Below, piece after piece: positions 16,973 to 27,333 of a stretch of DNA of 64,000 nucleotides. Position 1 is the stretch's first letter. Each line of letters opens with the position of its first letter. A program made the translations under genes and the position numbers. The notes under the pieces are model-generated. The model saw only the letters and a list, made by a program, of their open reading frames with translations, was not told the origin of the DNA and did no database searches. Source of the stretch: CAVUPF01 sp963743285 (GTDB lineage: Bacteria > Actinomycetota > Thermoleophilia > Solirubrobacterales > 70-9); the NCBI GenBank assembly GCA_963743285.1, contig CAVUPF010000001.1, positions 1 to 64,000 on the forward strand, read 5' to 3'.

Positions 16973-19066
16973 GTGGGAAGGTTGCGAGCACTCAGGGGGA
17001 GACCGAGGCCAGCCGGGGTCGGGGTGAGTTGGCCAGCCTTGATCGCTGCGATCTCGGTCGGCCTCTCCCTCACATGCGCCCCCAACGCGCTTGCCTCAAC
17101 GACAATTGAATCGTTCACCGCTATGCCCTCCACCACTCAGGCCGGCGGGCACCCCGACTTGACTATGTCCTTTTCGCTTGCTTCATCTGCAAGCTCTGAG
17201 ACGGCAAAGAACGTCACCTACAACCCGCCCGCAGGCCTGGACCTTCTTCCAGCCTCCGCGCCTATCTGCACGCTGGCGGAATTCGCACTCACCGAGTGCC
17301 CTTTTGACTCGCAGGTCGGCCTCGCCACGGTTCGCGCCCACTATGAAGGTGACTCTGAATTCCTGCTTGGCACCGCCCCCGTCTTTGACCTGGAACCCGC
17401 CGGGAAGTACGGTCGCCTCGCCTTCACGCTTCCCACCCTGAACACACCGGTGGAAGCGCAACTCTCGTTGCGCGGGGCGAGTGATTACGGAGTTCGAATG
17501 ACGCTAGGCGATCTGCCCCAGACCGCACCGATCGCGAGCATGACGCTGACGCTCTGGGGAGTTCCCGCCGAGCCGAGTCATGACGCGGCGCGCTTTCCCA
17601 CCGGTTCCCCGGGCGAACCTCCCGGCTGCGCGGGCCTCGAAAACGCAGGCTGCATCACCCCAATGGCGTCGGGCGCACCGGATACTCCTTTCACCCTCAA
17701 TCCAACCACCTGCCGCGAACCGCTAAGTTCGGCGCTCGAGGTTGAGACCTACCAAGACCCGGAAGCCACCACGCAGGCGGAAGCTGCCTACCCCGAGACG
17801 ACTGGCTGCGACCAGCTCAGCTTCAACCCCTCGCTATATGCGAGGACAACCACGGCTGACGGCTACTCGCCGTCGGGCCTCGAAGTCGATCTCTCCGACC
17901 CCCAGCAACTGAGCCCAAGCGTTCCCTCACCCTCCGAGCTTCGCTCGGTCCTGGTGAGGCTGCCCGAAGGGATGGGAATCAACCCGGCGCTGCCAGAATT
18001 GGCGGCCTGCAGCGACGCGGAAGCCGCCCTGGGAAGCGAAGAACCGGCTGCCTGCCCCGAAGAAGCGCTGCTCGGGACAGCCAAGCTGGAACTCGTGGGC
18101 GTGGCGGAACCCCTGGCAGGTGAGATCTACCTTGGGGTCTCCGGATCCGAAGAAGAAGAAGAAGCCCGCCTGCTGCTGATCGCCGAAGGCAGCGGTGTGG
18201 AGCTCAAGCTGCCGATCAGCCTCAGCGAAGAAGCTGAAAGCGGCCAGCTGAAGCTGGCGTTTGAACAGCCGCAGATCCCGATCAGTACCGATAACCTCAA
18301 GCTCTTCGGCGGCCCTCGCGCCTTGCTGAGGACGCCGCTTTACTGCGGCCGCGACCCGATCACGTCGGCGTTCATCCCGTGGGATCAGGAATTCGGCACT
18401 CAGACGTCGACGCAGAACCTCGAAATCACCAGTGGACCCGGTGGTGCTCCCTGCCTTGGAAATGCAGCTGCTGTCGGGGTCAAACTTGCTCCGGCGGAAA
18501 TCCTTGCCGACGGCAAGTCCCAAACGAAAGCGACGGTCGACATAACCGACGCCGAAGGGGCGGGAATCCCCGAACAGGAAGTCAAGCTCAGCTCAACCGA
18601 TCCAGGCCAGCATGTGAGCGCACTGACCGACAACGAAAACGGCACCTACAGCGCCACGATCACCTCCTCCACCAAGCCCGGCACATCGACTATCACCGCC
18701 GCCGACCTCTCCGCGAGCCCTGAGCTGCGCGGCTCGGCAACGCTGACCCAGCTCTCCATTTCCTTTGTGAGCCCACCTGCCACGCCGCCAAAGGTCAGTT
18801 TCTCGACGAAGCCACCGCACAAGGGCCGGAACCGCCGGCCGCGCTTTGAGTTCGTCGCCGACGTGCCAGGCGCAAGCTTCAGTTGCAAGCTCGACCGCGG
18901 TACCTACCATCCCTGCAGCTCGCCGCTCAAACTGCCGAAGCTCAGCCTCGGCGCCCACGTCTTCTCGGTTCGCGCCAGCACGGCGGCCGGCACGGGCTCC
19001 GCCGCCGTCTGGCATTTTCGGGTGCTCCGTGCCGATCGCCAGAGCCGCAGGCACCAGCGGCGCTGA
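16973..19066 (+). CDS. Large secreted protein with bacterial Ig-like domain
   Basis: 697 residues from a GTG at 16973, with signal peptide (SWPALIAAISVGLSLTCAPN). Residues 45-500 are the family body also seen broken at 1-1706: TMSFSLAS, NPPAGLDLLP, APICTLAEF, a GCAGLENAGC cysteine pair, FTLNPTTC, LPEGMGINPA, EIYLGVSG and FIPWDQEFGTQTSTQ. Residues about 515-600 form an invasin-type Ig-like repeat (SQTKATVDITDAEGAG then STDPGQHVSA and GTYSATITSS). Residues 620-690 are a further domain with two cysteines (FSCKLDRGTYHPCSSPLKL). It is probably displayed on or released from the cell surface. Function unknown. Start support is weak. Confidence 0.8.
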   Translation: MGRLRALRGRPRPAGVGVSWPALIAAISVGLSLTCAPNALASTTIESFTAMPSTTQAGGHPDLTMSFSLASSASSETAKNVTYNPPAGLDLLPASAPICTLAEFALTECPFDSQVGLATVRAHYEGDSEFLLGTAPVFDLEPAGKYGRLAFTLPTLNTPVEAQLSLRGASDYGVRMTLGDLPQTAPIASMTLTLWGVPAEPSHDAARFPTGSPGEPPGCAGLENAGCITPMASGAPDTPFTLNPTTCREPLSSALEVETYQDPEATTQAEAAYPETTGCDQLSFNPSLYARTTTADGYSPSGLEVDLSDPQQLSPSVPSPSELRSVLVRLPEGMGINPALPELAACSDAEAALGSEEPAACPEEALLGTAKLELVGVAEPLAGEIYLGVSGSEEEEEARLLLIAEGSGVELKLPISLSEEAESGQLKLAFEQPQIPISTDNLKLFGGPRALLRTPLYCGRDPITSAFIPWDQEFGTQTSTQNLEITSGPGGAPCLGNAAAVGVKLAPAEILADGKSQTKATVDITDAEGAGIPEQEVKLSSTDPGQHVSALTDNENGTYSATITSSTKPGTSTITAADLSASPELRGSATLTQLSISFVSPPATPPKVSFSTKPPHKGRNRRPRFEFVADVPGASFSCKLDRGTYHPCSSPLKLPKLSLGAHVFSVRASTAAGTGSAAVWHFRVLRADRQSRRHQRR

Positions 19067-19171
19067 TCAGGGGCCCCGCTCTACAGGCCCTTCCCGCGGA
19101 GCGGATTCGAGCCGCGACTCCGGCGGTCCCGGCATCCTGAGCCCTCGCGAATCGAGATCTCATCGGAGGCG

Positions 19172-19196
19172 GGTGGGCCAGTTACGCCCGCCCACC
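19172..19196. terminator. Candidate bidirectional terminator hairpin
   Basis: GGTGGGC (19172-19178) and GCCCACC (19190-19196) can pair around an 11-base loop, in the 136-base gap between two convergent genes. There is no T run, so this is a modest candidate. Confidence 0.35.
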
Positions 19197-19202
19197 GGGC
19201 CC

Positions 19203-20771
<1,569 letters not shown>

Positions 20772-20949
20772 CGGTCCCCAGGCTATGCGCCGCGGTGGAT
20801 GGCGGCCTGCGGCTGGGCTCTCAGGTGGGTCCCAGGGAGGGGGGTTGGCGGAGGAGGATCGCGGCGAGGCAGCTGCTCAGGGTTGGCGAAGACCGCAATA
20901 TTGCTGTGGCGAGACTGGGCGGGGAAGATCTGCTGCCGCGACCGCGCGC

Positions 20950-22356
20950 TCAGGGCAGCCAGGGCTCGTTCCACTGGCAGATGCCGCGGGTCAGGTCCTT
21001 GGACTCCGCCGGCCCCCAGCTGCGGGGCTCATAGGGATGCACCGGGCCGGGCTTCTCGAGCAATGGCTCGACGATTCGCCAGGTCTCCTCGACCGCGTCC
21101 TCGCGGGTGAAGAGCTGGACGTGCCCGTGTAGGGCGTCGTCGAGCAGGCGCTCGTAGGGCTCGGGGTCCTCGCCGTGCACTTTCTCGAACAGCACCTCGA
21201 GGTCGGCCGGCTCGAAGGCCTCGGTGCCTGCCTTCTTGGCGAGGAAGCGCAGCCGGGCGCCCGGCTTGGGGTCGATCCGGATCGTCATCTGGTTTTGGCC
21301 CGGCCGCTTGCCCGAGCCCACCCCGAGGGGTGGCGGGCGCTTGAAGGCGACGCTCACCTCGGTCGCCCTGACCGGCATCTCCTTGCCGGCCCGGATGAAG
21401 AACGGGACGCCGCTCCAGCGCCAGTTGTCGATCTCCAGCTCCAGCGCCACGAAGGTCTCGGTGCTCGAGTCCTTCGCCACCCCCTTGACGTCGAGGTAGC
21501 CGTCGTATTGGCCGCGCACGTAGTGCTCGGGGTCGGCGCTGCAGACCGCTTTGAACAGCTCGAGCTTCTTGTCGCGCACCGAGTCGGGGTGGTTGGCGGT
21601 CGGCGGCTCCATCGCGACCAGGGCGAGCACCTGGAGGAGGTGGTTTTGGACCACGTCGCGCAGGGCGCCGACCGGGTCATAGAAGCGGCCGCGGTCGGAG
21701 ACGTCGAAGTCCTCGGCCATCGTCATCTGCACGTGGGAGACGTGCTCGCGGTTCCAGACCGGCTCCAGCAGGGAGTTGGCGAAGCGCAGGTAGGCGATGT
21801 CCATCACCGGCTCCTTGCCGAGGAAGTGGTCGATCCGCAGGATCTGCTCCTCGTCGAGCACCTCGTGCAGCTCGGCGTTTAAGGCCATCGCCGAGGCGAG
21901 GTCGTGGCCGAACGGCTTCTCGATCACCACCCGGGCCCCCTTCGTCAGGCCCGCCTCGCCGAGGCCGCGCACCACGGCGCCGAACAGCGAGGGCGGCACC
22001 TCGAGGTAGAAGACCGGCCGCTTCGCTGGCCCGATCGCCTTGCCGAGGCGCTTGAAGGTGTCGGGGTCCGCGTAGTCGCCCTGGACGTAGGAGAGTCGCT
22101 CCGCGAGCCGCGAGAAGACGTCCTCGTCGGGACCGGCGACCGTCTCCGCGATCGCCTCGCGGGCGTGCTCGAGCAGCTGCTCGAGATCCCAGTCATCGAT
22201 CGCCACCCCGACGATCGGGCAGCCCAGCTTGCCCCGCGCCTCCAGCCTGTAAAGGGCCCGGAAGGTCATCTTCTTCGCCAGATCGCCGCTGATCCCGAAG
22301 ATCGCCAGCACGTCGGCCGCCTCCTGCTCGGCGTGCTTGGCTGTCCGCTTCGCCAT
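20950..22356 (-). CDS. zwf: Glucose-6-phosphate 1-dehydrogenase
   Basis: 468 residues. FGISGDLAKKM at residues 20-30 is the dinucleotide-binding turn, RIDHFLGKEPV is the family active-site signature with the catalytic His and Lys, and FIRAGKEM is the conserved substrate-side motif. It catalyses the first oxidative pentose-phosphate step, glucose 6-phosphate to 6-phosphogluconolactone. It is divergent from gnd across 37 bases, so one short control region probably serves both. No OpcA-like partner is seen nearby. Confidence 0.93.
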   Translation of the reverse strand: MAKRTAKHAEQEAADVLAIFGISGDLAKKMTFRALYRLEARGKLGCPIVGVAIDDWDLEQLLEHAREAIAETVAGPDEDVFSRLAERLSYVQGDYADPDTFKRLGKAIGPAKRPVFYLEVPPSLFGAVVRGLGEAGLTKGARVVIEKPFGHDLASAMALNAELHEVLDEEQILRIDHFLGKEPVMDIAYLRFANSLLEPVWNREHVSHVQMTMAEDFDVSDRGRFYDPVGALRDVVQNHLLQVLALVAMEPPTANHPDSVRDKKLELFKAVCSADPEHYVRGQYDGYLDVKGVAKDSSTETFVALELEIDNWRWSGVPFFIRAGKEMPVRATEVSVAFKRPPPLGVGSGKRPGQNQMTIRIDPKPGARLRFLAKKAGTEAFEPADLEVLFEKVHGEDPEPYERLLDDALHGHVQLFTREDAVEETWRIVEPLLEKPGPVHPYEPRSWGPAESKDLTRGICQWNEPWLP

Positions 22357-22393
22357 CGGGCCGCAGGCTATCCGAGTGCCATAGGGTTAGAGC

Positions 22394-23410
22394 ATGGAGC
22401 TGGGAATCGTCGGCCTCGGCCGGATGGGGGCCAACATGGCCCGCCGGCTGATCGGTGACGGACACAGGATCGTCGCCTACGACGTCAACCCGGCGGTGGT
22501 CTCCGAGCTGGCCGGTGAGGGCGCCGAGGGCGCCGCCTCGCTGGCGGAGCTGGCCTCGAAGCTGAGCGCGCCGCGCGCCGTCTGGGTGATGGTCCCCTCG
22601 GGGGAGATCACCGAGCAGACGGTCGAGGCGGTGGCCGCGGTGCTCGAGCGCGGCGATGCGATCGTCGACGGCGGCAACTCCTACTACCGCGACGACATCC
22701 GCCGCGCCGCGATGCTGGCCGAGCAGGGAATCGACTTCATCGACTGCGGGACCAGCGGCGGCGTCTTCGGCTTAAAGCGCGGCTACTGCCTGATGATCGG
22801 CGGGCCCGACGGCGCGGTTGGTCGGCTGGGCCCGATCTTCGCCTCGCTGGCGCCAGGGGTCGAGTCGGCCGAGCGCACGCCGGGCCGCAGCGGCGAGCCG
22901 TCCCCCTCCGAGAACGGCTACCTGCACTGCGGCCCCAACGGCGCCGGGCACTTCGTGAAGATGGTCCACAACGGAATCGAGTACGGAATGATGGCCGCCT
23001 ACGCGGAGGGGCTGAACATCCTGCGCAACGCCAACGCCGGCAAGCAAAAGCGCGAGGACGACGCCGAGACCGCGCCGATGGAGCAGCCCGAGTACTACCA
23101 GTACGACATCGACCTGCCCGAGGTGGCCGAGGTCTGGCGACGCGGCAGCGTGGTCGGCTCCTGGCTGCTCGACCTGACCGCGGCGGCGATGCGCGAATCA
23201 CCCGAGCTCTCCGACTTCACCGGCCGCGTCTCGGACTCGGGCGAGGGCCGCTGGACCTCGATCGCGGCGATCGATGAGGGCGTCCCCGCGCCGGTCCTCA
23301 CCACCGCCCTGTATGAGCGCTTCTCCTCGCGCGGGCTCGACGACTTCGCCGACAAGGTGCTCTCGGCGATGCGCAAGCAGTTCGGCGGCCACGACGAGAA
23401 GACGCAGTGA
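22394..23410 (+). CDS. gnd: 6-phosphogluconate dehydrogenase, decarboxylating, short form
   Basis: 338 residues from the ATG at 22394. GIVGLGRMGANMARRLI is the NAD(P)-binding turn, DGGNSYYRDD the substrate-binding motif, DCGTSGGVFGLKRGYCLMIG the conserved second domain entry, and HFVKMVHNGIEYGMM carries the catalytic Lys and the His-Asn pair. The length is that of the short, often NAD-preferring GndA/YqeC class rather than the 470-residue form. An insertion of about 25 residues (KQKREDDAETAPMEQPE) is acidic and probably a surface loop. It precedes pgl by 25 bases. Confidence 0.9.
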   Translation: MELGIVGLGRMGANMARRLIGDGHRIVAYDVNPAVVSELAGEGAEGAASLAELASKLSAPRAVWVMVPSGEITEQTVEAVAAVLERGDAIVDGGNSYYRDDIRRAAMLAEQGIDFIDCGTSGGVFGLKRGYCLMIGGPDGAVGRLGPIFASLAPGVESAERTPGRSGEPSPSENGYLHCGPNGAGHFVKMVHNGIEYGMMAAYAEGLNILRNANAGKQKREDDAETAPMEQPEYYQYDIDLPEVAEVWRRGSVVGSWLLDLTAAAMRESPELSDFTGRVSDSGEGRWTSIAAIDEGVPAPVLTTALYERFSSRGLDDFADKVLSAMRKQFGGHDEKTQ

Positions 23411-23435
23411 GCGCGCGGCGGGGCGGGCGCGGACG

Positions 23436-24110
23436 GTGGGCATAGAGCTGGAGGTCCTCGCCGACGAACGCTCGGCGGCGCGCCGCGGCGCCGAGCTGAT
23501 CGCCGCCGCGGGGCAGGCGGCGGTGGCCGAGCGCGGCTCGTTCTCGCTGGCGATGAGCGGCGGGCGCTCACCTTGGGCGATGCTGGCGATCCTCGGCGAG
23601 ACCGAGGAGATGCCGTGGGCGCAGACCGAGCTGTTCCAGGTCGATGAGCGGATCGCCTCGCCCGGCAGCGAGGAGCGCAACCTCACCCACCTCGTGTTGG
23701 GGCTCTCGATCGATCACCAGGCCGTGCTGCGCCCGATGCCCGTCACCCAGCGCGACCTCGACGCCGCCGCGCGCCAATACGAAAGCGCCCTGCCCGAGCG
23801 CCTCGACCTCGTCCACCTCGGCCTCGGCCCCGACGGCCACACCGCTTCGCTGATCCCCGGCGACCCGGTGCTCGAGGTCATCGATCGCCGCGTCGCGCTC
23901 ACCGAGGCCGCCTACCAGGGCCACCGCCGCATGACCCTCACCTACCCGGCCCTGGCCGAGGCCGGCCAGGTCGTCTGGCTGATCACCGGCGCCGAGAAGC
24001 AGGGCCCGCTGGCCAAGCTGCTCGCCGCCGATGCCTCGATCCCCGCCGGGCGGGTCTCAAACGGCGCGATGACCGTGGTTGCCGACGAGGCCGCTGCGCC
24101 CCGTTCCTGA
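23436..24110 (+). CDS. pgl: 6-phosphogluconolactonase
   Basis: 224 residues from a GTG at 23436; longer readings overlap gnd and do not look like protein. FSLAMSGGRSPWAML is the glucosamine-isomerase-like phosphate loop, QVDERIASPGSEERN the conserved DER motif, and LGLGPDGHTASLIPG the catalytic GxGxDGHTAS segment. It hydrolyses 6-phosphogluconolactone between the Zwf and Gnd steps. Position directly after gnd gives a zwf-gnd-pgl set. Confidence 0.9.
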   Translation: MGIELEVLADERSAARRGAELIAAAGQAAVAERGSFSLAMSGGRSPWAMLAILGETEEMPWAQTELFQVDERIASPGSEERNLTHLVLGLSIDHQAVLRPMPVTQRDLDAAARQYESALPERLDLVHLGLGPDGHTASLIPGDPVLEVIDRRVALTEAAYQGHRRMTLTYPALAEAGQVVWLITGAEKQGPLAKLLAADASIPAGRVSNGAMTVVADEAAAPRS

Positions 24111-24128
24111 CGGCGACGGCGGGCGCTC

Positions 24129-24722
24129 CTATGCGTCGATCGAGAGCTTGGCCTTCAACTCTTTGAGGCGCCCCAGCCTGGGGTCCTGCTTGCCCACCAT
24201 CCGCGCCAGCCATCCTTCGACCTTGGCAACGTCCAGCTCGTCGGTAGCGATCAACATCTGCTCGATGTCCATCCAGTCCTTCGGGCGGTCGAACCTCGCC
24301 TTGCAAACGGCGAGGTGCTCTGGCGCAAGGATCGGCAGTGTCGTCCCCGCAAAGGGAACGCGGCGGGCCTCTTCGCGCATCTCGTCGTGGATCGCGTCAT
24401 ATGCGAAGAAGAGATCGACAGGGTTGTCCCCCCACCACACTCGGCACTGCCCGTCTCGCCGCAGCGCACTCGGATCGAGGTCCCCGGCATCCACCCCCAG
24501 CGGGGCAAGCGCGTCGATCACTGCCTGCCAGCGCTCGCTCGGGACGAAGATGTTGAGGTCGATATCGATCGTCGCCCGCGGCTCGGCGTAGTAGGCGAGG
24601 GCCAGGGCGCCCCCGACCGCGTGGGGGATCTTCGCCGTGCGAAGCTGCTCGTGTACCGCGATGACCTTATCCGGAAGCGATGGCTCGACCGCGCCGGAGC
24701 CTTGGCGGGTCGAGTCGGTCAC
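24129..24722 (-). CDS. AbiEii-like nucleotidyltransferase, probable toxin
   Basis: 197 residues. VGGALALAYYAEPRATIDID gives the GG turn and the DxD metal-binding pair of the polymerase-beta-type nucleotidyltransferase fold. LAPEHLAVCKARFDRPKDWM matches the C-terminal part of AbiEii/DUF6036-like proteins. AbiEii toxins can nucleotidylate tRNA or other targets; that activity here is inferred. The start overlaps the end of the upstream helical protein by four bases (ATGA), so the pair is translationally coupled and looks like a toxin-antitoxin or phage-defence module. It converges with pgl. Confidence 0.7.
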   Translation of the reverse strand: MTDSTRQGSGAVEPSLPDKVIAVHEQLRTAKIPHAVGGALALAYYAEPRATIDIDLNIFVPSERWQAVIDALAPLGVDAGDLDPSALRRDGQCRVWWGDNPVDLFFAYDAIHDEMREEARRVPFAGTTLPILAPEHLAVCKARFDRPKDWMDIEQMLIATDELDVAKVEGWLARMVGKQDPRLGRLKELKAKLSIDA

Positions 24723-25210
24723 CTCTGAGTCGATCTCAGCCTCGGGAAGCGCAGAGGCTTGCCTTTTCTCCCGCCAGACGGCAGTGCGTCTGCCAACAGC
24801 AGCAGTTCCTCAAGCGTCTGGCCGCGCTGCTTCGGAGTGGCGGCCACCCACTCGGCTGCCGAGCGGGTGGCGTCGGGAGAGGACGCGGGTCCTGCCCACC
24901 CACCGCCCAGCGCGTCAATGAGCAGGCGCCGCAGCTTGGGTTCGACCTTTCGTCCCTTCGCCAGCTCGGCGATCAACTCACGCGCCGCCCGATCGGCGGG
25001 TGCCGCGGCGACCGGGGCGCCGACCCGTCTCGCCATGCTCCGCAATTGCTCAGGGCTCAGCGGTTTTGTCGATCTCGCCTGGGCCTTCGCGATGACCTCG
25101 TCGGTCAGATCTCTGAAGCTGGCCAGGGTCCGACTTCGGGGCCCCTTCGAGGTGCTGCGTGACTCCCGTACCTCAAACTCACCGCGCTTAGTCGGGACAA
25201 TGAAGGCGAT
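24719..25210 (-). CDS. Helical partner of the nucleotidyltransferase, apparent ATC start
   Basis: The frame is open from a stop just above 25210 to 24719. The first ATG (25045) would leave only 108 residues, but the protein-like sequence begins earlier with IAFIVPTKRGEFEVRES and goes on KGPRSRTLASFRDLTDEVIA. No ATG or GTG lies in that part, and a lone late TTG is implausible. I therefore place the start at ATC 25210, where homologues as I remember them have ATG, giving 163 residues. The body is basic and helical, consistent with an antitoxin or tRNA/DNA-binding partner. An initiation-codon mutation or rare near-cognate start are both possible. Confidence 0.55.
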   Translation of the reverse strand: MAFIVPTKRGEFEVRESRSTSKGPRSRTLASFRDLTDEVIAKAQARSTKPLSPEQLRSMARRVGAPVAAAPADRAARELIAELAKGRKVEPKLRRLLIDALGGGWAGPASSPDATRSAAEWVAATPKQRGQTLEELLLLADALPSGGRKGKPLRFPRLRSTQR

Positions 25211-25222
25211 AGTGGGTTAATT

Positions 25223-25240
25223 GTACCACTACTCTGGTAC
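25223..25240 (-). promoter_or_regulatory. Candidate operator of the nucleotidyltransferase module
   Basis: GTACCA and TGGTAC form perfect six-base arms around six bases, 12 bases upstream of the proposed ATC start and four bases from the end of the FAD oxidase gene. In a 34-base gap this is well placed for autoregulation. It could alternatively be a weak terminator stem. Confidence 0.4.
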
Positions 25241-25244
25241 GGGT

Positions 25245-26609
25245 TCAGGCCTGCGCCACGGAGACGGAGTGGTTGCCGACGATCCTCCCCTCGGGATCCC
25301 AGCGGCGCTTCACCTCGGCGAGGCGAGCGCAGGTCTCAGGCGGCAGGATCGCGTTGGCCTCACAAGGACGCTCGGCGAAGTTGAAGTAGCCGCCCTGCCC
25401 GGCCCACGGCCGCATCGCCGCCTCGAGATGGTCGAGGTGGCGGTCGATCGCTGCGCCCAGCTCCGGCGTCATCGGCAGGCCGATGCCGAGCATCACGAAG
25501 TCGGCGTCGAGCTGGGAGAGGGCGCCGCCATGCTCGGCGGGGCAGCCCAGCGCCCCGCCCAATTGGCGCAGCTCGGCGAGCAGCAGCGGTGAGCCCGCGT
25601 CAGGGCCGGCGGCGCCGACGAAGGCGTCGATCGCCTCGTCTGGCAGCTCGCGGATCAGCAGGTGGTGGCCGAGCCCGGGGACCGGGTGCTCGGGGTCCAT
25701 GTGGATCCTGCTCAGCCCTTCGGCAGGGATCTGGCCGAAGGTGTCGATGATCGGCTCGCCGATCTCCCGCAGCGGCGCGATCGCCCGCTCGCCCTCCGCC
25801 TGGCTGCCGATGCAGGCAGCGCCGATCGTCAGCAGCGGCCGGTCGCGAATCGGCTCGGGGACGTCGGGGAGCGGCGGCGGTCGCAGGAAGCGGATGATCG
25901 AGCTGACCTCCTCGGGTGCGCTCGCGGCCCAGTCGCGATAGGCGCGAACCGCGTCGGTGCCGAGCTCGGCCGGGAAGAGCAGGGCGCCCGCGTAGAGCTC
26001 GGCGATCGGCAGCAGGTCGAGGTGCAGCGCGGTGACGACCGCGTAGCCCCCGCCGCCGCCGCGCAGCGCCCAGAAGAGATCGGCGTCGTTGCCGGCATCG
26101 ACCTTCCGGGCCTCGCCGTCGGCGCCGACCAGCTCGATCGCGCTGACCCGGTTGCAGGCGAAGCCGTAGCGCCGGCCCAGCCAGCTCAGCCCGCCGCCGA
26201 GCGTGTAGCCGACCACGCCGACGTCGGGGGCGGAGCCCGGCAGCGAGCAGAGGCCGTGGGCCTGGGCGGCCTCGCCGAGCTCCAGCGCCAGCACCCCTGC
26301 CTCGATCCGCGCCGTGCGGGACTCAGGGTCGATCTCGACGCCGCGCATCCGCTCGGTCTTGATCAGGATCGTCTCGTCGAGGGGATCGAGGGCGAAGGCG
26401 CCGTGACCGGTGCCCTGCGCGGCGACCTTGAGGTCGTGCTCGGCGGCGAAGCGGATCGCCTTGGCGACGTCCGCGGCGCTCTCGACGAAGGCAACCGCGC
26501 TGGGTTGTTGATCCGCCGCCAGGTTCCAGGCGCGCCGCACCTCCTCCCAGTCGGAATCCTCGGAGGTCGCGGTCCGGCCCGCGATCGCCAGCCCGGTGAA
26601 GTCGCTCAT
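25245..26609 (-). CDS. FAD-linked oxidase of the berberine-bridge type
   Basis: 454 residues. KVAAQGTGHGAFAL holds H69, the usual covalent 8-alpha-His-FAD position. GSAPDVGVVGYTLGGGLSWL is the PP-loop/FAD-binding signature, but the Cys that forms the second flavin bond in bicovalent BBEs is not present at the usual place. GFACNRVSAIELVGADG and LFWALRGGGGGYAVVTALHL follow, and the C-terminus has the conserved YFNFAERP and LAEVKRRWDPEGR motifs. Members oxidise sugars, alkaloids or other alcohols. Substrate unknown. It sits between the nucleotidyltransferase module and rpiA on the same strand. Confidence 0.85.
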   Translation of the reverse strand: MSDFTGLAIAGRTATSEDSDWEEVRRAWNLAADQQPSAVAFVESAADVAKAIRFAAEHDLKVAAQGTGHGAFALDPLDETILIKTERMRGVEIDPESRTARIEAGVLALELGEAAQAHGLCSLPGSAPDVGVVGYTLGGGLSWLGRRYGFACNRVSAIELVGADGEARKVDAGNDADLFWALRGGGGGYAVVTALHLDLLPIAELYAGALLFPAELGTDAVRAYRDWAASAPEEVSSIIRFLRPPPLPDVPEPIRDRPLLTIGAACIGSQAEGERAIAPLREIGEPIIDTFGQIPAEGLSRIHMDPEHPVPGLGHHLLIRELPDEAIDAFVGAAGPDAGSPLLLAELRQLGGALGCPAEHGGALSQLDADFVMLGIGLPMTPELGAAIDRHLDHLEAAMRPWAGQGGYFNFAERPCEANAILPPETCARLAEVKRRWDPEGRIVGNHSVSVAQA

Positions 26610-26629
26610 CCAGATCCTCTCCTCGTGTC

Positions 26630-27295
26630 TCAGGTCAGGGCCAGGCGGTCGACGGCGCTGCCGCTTCCCACCAGGACCTCGCTGACCATATCCGGGCAGA
26701 AGAGACCGTGAGCGGCGACGCCGGGATCGGACTCCAGGCGCGCTGCCAGGGTCGCGGGGTCGCCGATCTCACCGCGGTAGTCGGCGATCGTCCCGTGGTC
26801 GGGGCTGGGCGGCGCCTCGCGTAGCTCGACCGCCTCGCCGAGGCGCTTCAGGGTCGAGCCCAGGCCGAAGGCGAACAGCTCCAGCGGCAGCGGGGCGCTC
26901 AGCGCCTCGACCGGCTTGCTGGAGTCGGCGATCACGACGAAGCGCTCGGCCGCGGCGGCGACGATCTTCTCGCGCAGGTGGGCGCCGCCGCCGCCCTTGA
27001 TCAGCCAGCCGTCGGGGGCGATCTGGTCGGCTCCGTCGATCGCGATGTCGAGCCGCCCCAGCTCGCCGAACTCCTCGACCCCGATACCCAGCCCCCGCGC
27101 CTGGCTCGCGGTCGCCACCGAGGTCGCGACGCAGCGGATCCCGCGCAGCCGGCGCCGGGCCAGCGCCGGCAGCAGGTAGGCGACCGTGGAGCCGGTGCCG
27201 AGGCCGACCGCCATCCCGTCGAGGACCAGCTCCGCCGCCGCCTCGGCGGCGAGCCGCTTCTCGCTGTCGGCATCGCGCCTTCCCTCCACGTTCAC
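26630..27295 (-). CDS. rpiA: Ribose-5-phosphate isomerase A
   Basis: 221 residues with GLGTGSTVAYLL (phosphate loop), DIAIDGADQIAPDG (catalytic Asp motif), LIKGGGGAHLREKIVAAAA and the VIADSSKPVEAL segment, all typical of RpiA. It interconverts ribose and ribulose 5-phosphate. It is divergent from tkt across about 40 bases, so the two probably share control elements. Length is normal. Confidence 0.9.
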   Translation of the reverse strand: MNVEGRRDADSEKRLAAEAAAELVLDGMAVGLGTGSTVAYLLPALARRRLRGIRCVATSVATASQARGLGIGVEEFGELGRLDIAIDGADQIAPDGWLIKGGGGAHLREKIVAAAAERFVVIADSSKPVEALSAPLPLELFAFGLGSTLKRLGEAVELREAPPSPDHGTIADYRGEIGDPATLAARLESDPGVAAHGLFCPDMVSEVLVGSGSAVDRLALT

Positions 27296-27333
27296 GGGAA
27301 TCTATGTGCTTGGCAATAGGATCGGCGAGACGC

